Shown one piece after another: positions 28,044 through 33,556 of a stretch of DNA of 34,036 nt. This stretch comes from Verrucomicrobiota bacterium (GTDB lineage Bacteria > Verrucomicrobiota > Verrucomicrobiia > Limisphaerales > JACQFS01). The notes beneath the pieces were generated by a model. That model did not search any database and was not told where the DNA came from. It saw only the letters and a list, made by a program, of their open reading frames with translations. The stretch is from the NCBI GenBank assembly GCA_016199935.1, contig JACQFS010000086.1:1-34036 (forward strand). The letters run 5' to 3'. How positions within the stretch are numbered: the stretch's first letter is position 1; each line of letters starts with the position of its first letter. Position numbers and translations under genes: made by a program.

Positions 28044-28690
28044 CGGTGACAGGTCGAGCAGGCTTGCGAGGAATTGACCTTCCAGTCGTGCACAAATTTC
28101 TTGCCGTCCAACTCCTGCTTCTCGGCCGTGACGGTGTATTTCAAATCCGTCACCAGCTTCGGGTCGCGGAGGAACTTCTCCGGCTCGCGATGGCAGTCGA
28201 GGCAGAAGGCCATGCTCAACGGCTTCGCGTGATACACCTCGTCCATCTTGTCAATGCGCCCGTGGCAATGCACACAGCTCACACCGCGGTTCACGTGGAC
28301 CGAGTGGTTGAAATAAACGTAGTCCGGCGTCTTGTGAATCCACACCCAGGGAATCGGCTTGCCCGACTCGAAGCTCTCGCGCACCAGCGCCAGCTTCGGG
28401 TCCTCCTTGAGCACCTGATTGTGGCAGTTCATGCACGTCGAGGTCGCGGGGACGTTCGAGTGCGCCGACTTTTCCACCGTGCTGTGGCAATAACGGCAGT
28501 CGAGGCCGAGCTGGTCCGCGTGGATCGCGTGCGAAAAGGCGACGGGCTGTTTCGGCTGGTAGCCGACGCGCGTGTATTTGGGCGTGAGGTAATACCACAC
28601 GCCCGCCATCGCCGCCGTGCCCGCGAGCGAAACGCCCACGATCACCAGCAGCGGCAGCCGGTTTGTCCATTTGGGAAATACGTCGGACAT
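28040..28690 (-). CDS. actA: alternative complex III subunit ActA, pentahaem cytochrome c
   Basis: 216 aa with an N-terminal membrane helix (about 12-34) and five CxxCH sites: CRYCH, CMNCH, CVHCH, CLDCH and the C-terminal CSTCH. Extra His residues (FSHAIHADQLG, FNHSVHVNRG) provide distal ligands. ActA receives electrons within ACIII and passes them to ActE or external cytochromes. It is the first gene of the operon, so its promoter lies in the gene-poor kilobase to the right. The ATG has no strong ribosome binding site. Confidence 0.95.
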   Translation of the reverse strand: MSDVFPKWTNRLPLLVIVGVSLAGTAAMAGVWYYLTPKYTRVGYQPKQPVAFSHAIHADQLGLDCRYCHSTVEKSAHSNVPATSTCMNCHNQVLKEDPKLALVRESFESGKPIPWVWIHKTPDYVYFNHSVHVNRGVSCVHCHGRIDKMDEVYHAKPLSMAFCLDCHREPEKFLRDPKLVTDLKYTVTAEKQELDGKKFVHDWKVNSSQACSTCHR

Positions 28691-29098
28691 ATTTCAGAGT
28701 TTGCCGTCAACCGAACCATCAGCAGCGGAATCCGGCGCTTATCGGCCCGGAGGCGGAGCAGTTGAAACAAATACGAAGCGGGCTGATGTCCCCGGGCACT
28801 TTGGATTTGGCCCGGACCATCAACCCTTCTTCACTCGCCGCCAAAACGCTTAACCAAGCGGCGAAAAGTGCGCAAGTGTTGATTGTGAAATGTTTCACGA
28901 TTTTGATCTGCTTAATGGCGTGATAAGCCGGCGTGTTCCGCAGCGCGGTGATTCGGAAGGGGGGCGAGGCTCGGCCGGGCCTCTGATTGCCTTGCAGAGC
29001 AAGGCGCGCGCGCCGCGGCCCGCAGGTCTGGCGGCCCAATTTCGTGACGGCGGGGCAAAGGGCGATGGAGAGGCAACCGCCAGCACGCCGATGTTTCG
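28691..29098. other. upstream region of the ACIII operon, no gene supported
   Basis: About 400 bp between actA and the 21-bp array. It probably contains the operon promoter. The only motif I can point to is the TGTGA-N6-TCACG dyad described separately. An open frame on the plus strand from ATG 28890 runs through the array to 29411, but it has no ribosome site and its first half shows no recognisable protein character. Confidence 0.5.
28884..28899. promoter_or_regulatory. CRP/FNR-family-like operator candidate
   Basis: TGTGA-AATGTT-TCACG, a dyad matching the CRP consensus TGTGA-N6-TCACA at nine of ten specified positions. The inner GTGAAA/TTTCAC arms are perfect. It lies about 195 bp upstream of the actA start in an AT-rich patch. 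Whether the organism has a matching regulator is unknown. Confidence 0.4.
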
Positions 29099-29329
29099 GG
29101 ACGCGACCGAAAAAGCCGGTTCCCCGACTGCGGAAGCCCGTTCCTCGACCGGGGACGTGAGTTTTCCGGCAGCGGAAATGAATTCCTCGACCGGGAAAGC
29201 GGGTTCCTCGATGGCGGAAGCAAGTTTCTCGACTGCGGAAACGGCTTCCTCGACAGCGGAAGTCAGTTCCGCGACCGAGGAAATGAGTTTTTCGATCGGA
29301 AAAACGAGTTCCTCGACTGAGAAAATCAT
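28895..29329 (-). CDS. possible heptad-repeat coiled-coil protein encoded by the 21-bp array (doubtful)
   Basis: A 144-aa open frame. The first about 75 residues are eleven seven-residue repeats with hydrophobic a and d positions, which would form an amphipathic coiled coil. The remainder is Pro/Arg/Ser-rich with no family resemblance. GAGGAA lies immediately before the ATG, too close for a good ribosome site, and the ATG sits inside the 48-bp palindrome. Preservation of a 21-bp (3n) period without indels is compatible with coding but also with simple slippage. I consider a non-coding DNA element more likely. Confidence 0.2.
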   Translation of the reverse strand: MIFSVEELVFPIEKLISSVAELTSAVEEAVSAVEKLASAIEEPAFPVEEFISAAGKLTSPVEERASAVGEPAFSVASRNIGVLAVASPSPFAPPSRNWAARPAGRGARALLCKAIRGPAEPRPPSESPRCGTRRLITPLSRSKS

Positions 29330-29362
29330 TTCCTCGATCGAGGAAATGATTTTCTCAGTCGC
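29099..29362. repeat. tandem array, about 12 units of 21 bp
   Basis: Eleven full units start at 29120, 29141, 29162, 29183, 29204, 29225, 29246, 29267, 29288, 29309 and 29330. A decayed unit precedes them (29099) and a partial one follows (29351). The consensus is TTCCTCGACNGCGGAANNNAG, with a TTCC-N8-GGAA dyad. Both strands are open across it. The minus strand reads as heptads such as VEELVFP-IEKLISS-VAELTSA-VEEAVSA (V/I at a, mostly L/A at d), an ideal coiled coil. The plus strand reads SSTAEVS-type heptads. It lies between divergent actA and the 119-aa protein gene. It is not CRISPR, having no spacers. Confidence 0.88.
29314..29361. repeat. perfect 48-bp palindrome at the end of the 21-bp array
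   Basis: Two 24-nt arms with no loop and no mismatch, centred between 29337 and 29338. The left arm begins CGACTGAGAAAATC and ends TTCCTCGA; the right arm is its exact reverse complement. It consists of the last full unit (itself the palindrome TTCCTCGA/TCGAGGAA) flanked by the preceding unit and an inverted partial copy of it. Confidence 0.95.
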
Positions 29363-29541
29363 CCCGCGACCCCTCTCGGCATGGATAATTAACTGCCCAC
29401 CAGATATTTAGGACTGAAAATCCGGTTTTGGCCTCCCGGAGACCCCCGACAGGCCTCCGGCGGCACAGGCTGACGATGGCGGTGCGCGAGCGTGCAGAAG
29501 TTCGGTCAAGAGGCACCCAAGGGCGCATTCGGGCACCGCCT

Positions 29542-29642
29542 CCGGAGCGCGGCCTTTAGGCCGCTTCAGCGTCAGAATGCAGAGATGAAACTTTGGCCGG
29601 TGGGTTTCCGAACGGTGAAGCGGCGTGAACGCCGCGCTCCGG
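29542..29642. repeat. inverted repeat with 27-bp arms
   Basis: Left arm 29542-29568 (CCGGAGCGCGGC...GCCGCTTCA), right arm 29616-29642 (TGAAGCGGC...GCCGCGCTCCGG), matching except for a central 6-nt stretch. Each arm contains its own small hairpin (GCGGCctttagGCCGC on the left). The 47-bp interior includes GATGAAACTTTGGCCGGTGG. This is a composite palindromic element; no ORF in it is convincing. The rest of 29363-29735 holds nothing else I recognise. Confidence 0.8.
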
Positions 29643-29735
29643 CCGCCGCGAATACCCGATGGACGTGAGCCGATGGCCGCGTTAGCGTCGCCGTCGTCAA
29701 TGATGGATTAAGCGGCAAGTTTGCCGCTGACCTAA

Positions 29736-30095
29736 ATGTTAGCCCACTCGACCTCCGTGCATTTCCCGGACCTTACACCTTATTCCTATCACGGGCATCC
29801 CGAGCCGGAGAGTCTCAATGTCGGCTGGTTAGAGAAGTCGCACGCATTTGCTCACGGTGCAGTCCCGGAGGGTTTCGTTGAGCGGTTGGTTGGTCTTTGC
29901 AAGAAGCCAGCAAAGCAACATCGTGGATTTCATGTCTGCGAGTTGTGCGACGCAGGAGCCGTTGGCTCTGCCGAGATACGAGTCGTTGCACGGAGTGGAA
30001 AAGTTTACGCTTCACCTACATTGATTTGTCATTACGTTTCCGCGCATGAGTATCGGCCACCACAGGAGTTTATTGATGCCGTGATGGAGATATGA
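29736..30095 (+). CDS. small conserved uncharacterised protein (FPDLTPY family)
   Basis: 119 aa, no signal peptide or membrane helix. It carries the pattern FPDLTPYSY ... LNVGWLEKSH ... GFHVCELC ... PTLICHYVSAHEYRPPQEFIDAV, which I recognise as a widespread small family of unknown function (possibly DUF7919). The HVCELC pair could bind metal. The ATG at 29736 has no ribosome binding site; GTG at 29757 would give the family-like start (M)HFPDLTPY. The codons are less GC-rich than those of the operon to the left, which hints at horizontal origin together with the toxin-antitoxin remnants next to it. Confidence 0.7.
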   Translation: MLAHSTSVHFPDLTPYSYHGHPEPESLNVGWLEKSHAFAHGAVPEGFVERLVGLCKKPAKQHRGFHVCELCDAGAVGSAEIRVVARSGKVYASPTLICHYVSAHEYRPPQEFIDAVMEI

Positions 30096-30165
30096 CGATG
30101 TGGCCTAATTGATCCTCGACACGTTGTCCGCAGTTCTCGGAAGTTTGGAGGCCAGCGGGAAGTCG

Positions 30166-30300
30166 CGGCCTGATTTCATTGCTTCAACTTTTCGGCGCCT
30201 CGAGCAGCCTTGGCTTGCGCTCGCGGCCGGGGAGCCAGAGGCGGAAGGTCGTCCCCTGCCCCACGCGGCTCTCCACGTCAATGCGCCCGCCGTGGTCGCG
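30166..30300 (-). pseudogene. duplicated 3' fragment of the histidine kinase gene
   Basis: 30185-30300 is a 116-bp copy of 30891-31006 with one difference (G at 30277, A at 30983). It encodes the last about 38 residues of the kinase (GGRIDVESRVGQGTTFRLWL...) plus its stop, without the rest of the gene. A weaker match extends left to about 30160 and includes GAAGTCGCGGCCTGA, nearly the same as the hicB end at 30865-30879. So the copied unit seems to have been the hicB 3' end plus the kinase 3' end. Confidence 0.9.
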
Positions 30301-30348
30301 CCGGAAACCGGAACTTGCGCCGCCCCGGAAGTTGCTTACCGTAGCGCC

Positions 30349-30558
30349 ATGCCGCCAAGCCAATTGACTGAATCGGTGCTCGCGCTCCCGGAAGCGGAGC
30401 GGTTGGAACTCGCCCGCCTCATCGTCGAGAGCCTCCCGGATGATCCCGCCTGCGAGCAGCGCATCGCCGAAGGCGTGCGGCGTCTGGAGGACCTGGCCAC
30501 CGGCAAAGTCGCGGGCCTGACGGCAGATCAATTTCGCAAAGCTTGTGAAGGTCCGTGA
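30349..30558 (+). CDS. addiction-module antitoxin-like protein (orphan)
   Basis: A 69-aa protein, LTESVLALPEAERLELARLIVESLPDD in its first half (shown in two parts: LTESVLALPEAERL, ELARLIVESL), then an acidic helix ending GKVAGLTADQF. This matches the short antitoxins that precede ParE/RelE-type toxins. No ParE/RelE gene follows; instead its end overlaps the start of a hicA gene by 14 bp. It is probably a left-over antitoxin or a hybrid cassette. The start is the ATG at 30349; the longer frame from 30109 runs through the duplicated kinase fragment. Confidence 0.7.
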   Translation: MPPSQLTESVLALPEAERLELARLIVESLPDDPACEQRIAEGVRRLEDLATGKVAGLTADQFRKACEGP

Positions 30559-30724
30559 AGCCATCCGGCTGATCGAAGACGACGGCTGGTATCTCGACCG
30601 CACGCGCGGCAGTCACCGGCAATTCAAGCATCCGACCAAGCCGGGGTTGGTGACGATTGCCGGCAAACCCGGCGACGACCTTGCGCCCGGCACGCGAAAC
30701 AGTATTCTCAAGCAGTCAGGACTG
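30545..30724 (+). pseudogene. hicA: HicA-like mRNA-interferase toxin, stop codon lost
   Basis: The first 60 residues are a full-looking HicA: MKVREAIRLIEDDGWYL, then RTRGSHRQFKHPTKPG with the catalytic His (H24) in GSHRQF, and LAPGTRNSILKQSGL at the end. HicA proteins normally stop within a few residues of this point. Here the frame continues into CPAASPPPRR and on through the antisense of the histidine kinase, with no stop for hundreds of codons. A deletion at about 30722-30726 has fused it, out of frame, to the remains of hicB. The start is GTG at 30545. Confidence 0.8.
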
Positions 30725-30879
30725 ACTTGCCCGGCTGCGTCGCCACCGCCGCGACGCGCGCGAAAGTGGAGCGCGAGATGCACGACGCGATTGAGTTTCA
30801 CCTCGAAGGTTTGCGGCTCGCCGGCGCGGAGGTTCCCCAACCGCGCTCGCAGGCGTCCTATTGCGAAGTGGCGGCCTGA
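30724..30879 (+). pseudogene. hicB: HicB antitoxin, 5'-truncated remnant
   Basis: 51 codons in a different frame from hicA: DLPGCVATAATRAKVEREM, then HDAIEFHLEGLRLAGAEVPQP and RSQASYCEVAA with TGA at 30877. This is the C-terminal two thirds of HicB (family pattern PDLPGC...A..EA..AIEFHLEGL...G..VP.P). The first about 20 residues and the start codon are missing, so it cannot be expressed as a normal HicB. Confidence 0.85.
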
Positions 30880-30889
30880 CTTTGCGGCG

Positions 30890-32140
30890 TCAACTTTTCG
30901 GCGCCTCGAGCAGCCTTGGCTTGCGCTCGCGGCCGGGGAGCCAGAGGCGGAAGGTCGTCCCCTGCCCCACGCGGCTCTCCACATCAATGCGCCCGCCGTG
31001 GTCGCGCACGATGCGCTGCACGATCATCAGCCCCAGCCCCGTCCCCTTTTTCTTCGTGGTGTAAAACGGCTCGAAGATGCGGTTGAGCTGCTCGGGCGAA
31101 ATGCCCGCGCCCGTGTCGCTCACGCTCACCGCCACGCCGTCCGCCGCGCCCGCCGTCTGGAGCGTGAGCACGCCGCCGCGCGTCATGGCCTGGAGCGCGT
31201 TCTTCATCAGGTTCACGAGCACCTGCTTGAGCTGCGCGGCGTCGAGCGGAACGTTGGGCAAATGGCGCGCAAGCTTCGTGCGCAGGTCGAGCCCGCGGTT
31301 CTCGAACTCGGGCCGCAGCAGCGCGGCGGTCTCCTCGACGACGGCGTTGAGCGAGGCGTCCCTGAGCTGCGGCGGCGTAGGGCGGATGGCTTGGAGGAAT
31401 TGCGTGACGATGTAGTCGAGCCGCGAGATCTCGCCCTTCGCCACGTCGAGGTAGCCGGCGAGTTTGTCGAGGCTGGCCGGCGCGTCGTCGGAGGAAACTT
31501 CCACGGTGCCGCGCGCGGTGCGTGGGCGGGGGCGCCTGGCGGGCGCGCGGGTGCCGCGAAGTTTGGCCAGCTCGCGTTCCATGAGCTGGAGGTGGATGTG
31601 GAGGGCGTTGAGCGGATTGCCGATCTCGTGCGCAACGCTCGCGGCGAGCAGCGTGAGCGCCTGCACGCGCTCGCTCTCGATGGCGTCGAAAGTTTTCTGC
31701 CGCGCCTCGGTGGCGTCGTTGAGGATGAGCGCGACGCCGGACGGCCCGCGCGACGCGCCATCAAGCGGCGCGGCGTAGAGGCGGATGAAGCGCGGCCGGG
31801 GGTAATGAATCTCGAACTCCTGCCGCGCGACGCGCGCACCGCCGGCGGCGTCGAGCGCGGCGAGGTGTTTCCAGTCGAGGTCGGGCAGGACGGTGCGGAT
31901 GTTCACCGGCTCGTCGGCGTCAATGCGGACGCCGAGGAGTTTCTGCACGGACTCGTTGGCGTAGAGCACGCGGCCGGATTCGTCCACGACGAGCACGCCG
32001 TCATCGAGGGCGTTGAAGAGCGTTTCGAGAAAGCTGCGCTCGCGCGCGAGGCGCTGGAGGACGGTCTGCAAGCCCTCCTTGTCGAGCCGCCCGATGCGGC
32101 CGAGGACTTTGTCGAGGAAGGTGGATTTGGGAGCGGCCAT
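30890..32140 (-). CDS. PAS-domain sensor histidine kinase, NtrB-like
   Basis: A 416-aa cytoplasmic kinase with no membrane helix. A PAS domain (about 36-150; LDDGVLVVDESGRVLYAN) is followed by the phosphoacceptor H171 in AHEIGNPLNAL, a low-complexity Arg/Pro insert (196-222) within the dimerisation region, and the ATPase domain: N box NLMKNALQAM (310-319), G1 DTGAGI (342-347), F box FEPFYTTKKKG and G2 GTGLGL. This type usually phosphorylates an NtrC-family, sigma-54-dependent regulator. No response regulator gene is adjacent. Its 3' end was duplicated at 30185-30300. Confidence 0.93.
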   Translation of the reverse strand: MAAPKSTFLDKVLGRIGRLDKEGLQTVLQRLARERSFLETLFNALDDGVLVVDESGRVLYANESVQKLLGVRIDADEPVNIRTVLPDLDWKHLAALDAAGGARVARQEFEIHYPRPRFIRLYAAPLDGASRGPSGVALILNDATEARQKTFDAIESERVQALTLLAASVAHEIGNPLNALHIHLQLMERELAKLRGTRAPARRPRPRTARGTVEVSSDDAPASLDKLAGYLDVAKGEISRLDYIVTQFLQAIRPTPPQLRDASLNAVVEETAALLRPEFENRGLDLRTKLARHLPNVPLDAAQLKQVLVNLMKNALQAMTRGGVLTLQTAGAADGVAVSVSDTGAGISPEQLNRIFEPFYTTKKKGTGLGLMIVQRIVRDHGGRIDVESRVGQGTTFRLWLPGRERKPRLLEAPKS

Positions 32141-32144
32141 TTTA

Positions 32145-32244
32145 GAAACGCGGAAGGCGGAACGCGGAGCGCGGAAAGGGAAAACGTCCGGCGCGCGAAA
32201 TGCCGGGGCCGCGTTCCGCGTTCCGAGTTTCGCGTTCCGCGTTG
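32145..32244. repeat. palindromic cluster of GCGGAACGCGGAA words
   Basis: The left half (32145-32180) has AACGCGGAAGGCGGAACGCG; the right half (32210-32244) has GCGTTCCGCGTTCCGAG and a further CGCGTTCCGCG. The halves are inverted relative to each other, with internal direct repetition. It fills the 105-bp gap between the CorA gene and the histidine kinase gene, both on the minus strand. Confidence 0.75.
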
Positions 32245-32245
32245 G

Positions 32246-33244
32246 TCAGAACCATTTTCGCTTTTTGAAATACCAATACGTGATGGCGGTGGAGATGAGC
32301 GTGATGGCAAGCGCAAGCCAATAGCCGTGCTTGAGCTTGAATTCCGGCATGTCCGGGAAGTTCATGCCATACCACGAGCCGACCATCGTGAGCGGCGTGG
32401 TGATGAGCGTGATGAGCGTGAGGAACTTCACCACCTCGCCGGTCTGGTTGGAGGACATGTTGAGGTAGATCTGCAAGATGCCAGTGAGCGTGTCGGTGTA
32501 GCCCTGCGCCATTTCCGAGATGTGGAAGAGCGCGTCGTAAACGTCGCGGTAATACGGGACGAGGTGCGGGCGGATGAGCTTGAACTCGCCGCGCGCGAAT
32601 CGCGCGAGCACCTCGCGCTGCGGGCCGATGATCTGCCGCAGGTGGAGCACCTCCTTTTTCACGCGGATGAGTTTGTTGAGCGTCGCGCGGCTGGGATCCT
32701 GAAGCACGCGATCCTCGAGGTCGGAGATTTCAAAGGACAACTCCTCGAGCGCGGGCTTGTAGCTTTCCACGATGGCGTCCAGCAGCGTGTGGGCGACGCG
32801 GTCGGGCGCGCGCGCGATGTGCATGGTGCCCTTGGTCGCGCGCTCCTCGGTCAGCGCGATGCTCTTGAGCGGCTTCTCGTGGTAGGTGACGAGGAAATTT
32901 TTCCCGAGAAAAAAATTCAGCTCCGTCTTGCCGAACGTTCCCTCGGCGCGGCTGTAGTCCACGGCGTGGATGACCATGAACAGGTAGGGCGCGAAGCGGT
33001 CATCCTCCTTGGGCGTGTATTCCTCGACCTTCGGCGCGTGGCTGACGTTGACGCAATCCTCGATGGAGAGCGGATGAAAATGGAAGATGCCCTCGAGCAC
33101 CGTGCGGGCCTCCTCGGGCGTGGCCGCCTCGAGGTCCAGCCAGAGGAAGAGGCTGGTATCCGCCAGCAGCGTGGGCATCAGGAACGTCTCCACGTCCTGA
33201 CTGTGCAACCGGCCCTGGGTGGTAAAGGCAAAGGAACGAATCAT
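32246..33244 (-). CDS. corA: CorA-family magnesium/cobalt transporter
   Basis: Pentameric channel for Mg2+ (or Co2+/Ni2+). 332 aa, with a large cytoplasmic alpha/beta and helical domain (1 to about 270; the HPLSIEDC motif lies at about 56-63) and two C-terminal helices. The selectivity motif YGMN is followed by FPDMPEF in the loop, and the C-terminus is basic (YFKKRKWF). The helices are at about 272-292 and 306-326. The length is typical. It is monocistronic or co-transcribed with the downstream kinase gene, separated by the palindromic cluster. Confidence 0.95.
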   Translation of the reverse strand: MIRSFAFTTQGRLHSQDVETFLMPTLLADTSLFLWLDLEAATPEEARTVLEGIFHFHPLSIEDCVNVSHAPKVEEYTPKEDDRFAPYLFMVIHAVDYSRAEGTFGKTELNFFLGKNFLVTYHEKPLKSIALTEERATKGTMHIARAPDRVAHTLLDAIVESYKPALEELSFEISDLEDRVLQDPSRATLNKLIRVKKEVLHLRQIIGPQREVLARFARGEFKLIRPHLVPYYRDVYDALFHISEMAQGYTDTLTGILQIYLNMSSNQTGEVVKFLTLITLITTPLTMVGSWYGMNFPDMPEFKLKHGYWLALAITLISTAITYWYFKKRKWF

Positions 33245-33556
33245 TGCTCAAGAACAGGACGCTCACCGGCACCCCGATGGCCGCAACTCTAGGCGGCGAC
33301 CGAAGTGAGGCAAGGCTGGATTCACCCGGCCACCGGCGCACACCCGACCGCCCAGGGACCGTTTCGGCCGGCTCCGGGGAGTGAAGCGATTGGGAATAAT
33401 TTCTTGCTTTTAAGGCTTGGCATTTTTTTTGCGTCTGGCAGATTCGCGGCATACCAGTTGCCCACTCACGACAACTAAATCCAAAATACCGCCGAGTGCG
33501 GTCGTTCGCGAAGATGGCGACCGCTTGAAGCACAACCCAAAAACACCCTGATTCGT
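33245..33556. other. divergent promoter region between corA and the HAF-repeat gene
   Basis: 312 bp without a gene. It contains the sigma-54 promoter candidate at 33417-33432 for the rightward gene. AT-rich sequence is limited to 33395-33435. No RNA gene or repeat was seen. A corA promoter was not identified. Confidence 0.5.
33417..33432 (+). promoter_or_regulatory. sigma-54 (-24/-12) promoter candidate
   Basis: TTGGCA followed by eight T and GC: the invariant GG (33419-33420) and GC (33431-33432) have exactly 10 bases between them, as sigma-54 requires, and flanking bases match the TGGCA...TTGC consensus. The transcript would start about 33443 and give a leader of about 110 nt before the ATG at 33557. 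Confidence 0.6.

Noticed and set aside
26289-28049. 586-aa open frame on the plus strand
   Set aside because: Antisense of actB, whose domains and Cys motifs are unambiguous.
28889-28900. parS centromere-like site
   Set aside because: TGTTTCACG matches one half of the parS palindrome, but the second half does not match, and no parA/parB genes are near.
29099-29362. CRISPR array
   Set aside because: The 21-bp units are contiguous with no spacers.
28890-29411. 173-aa plus-strand protein
   Set aside because: No ribosome site, first half without protein character, second half is the DNA repeat; kept only as a finding.
30545-33292. 915-aa open frame starting as HicA
   Set aside because: Only the first 60 codons are HicA; the rest is antisense of the kinase and CorA genes and arises because the hicA stop was deleted.
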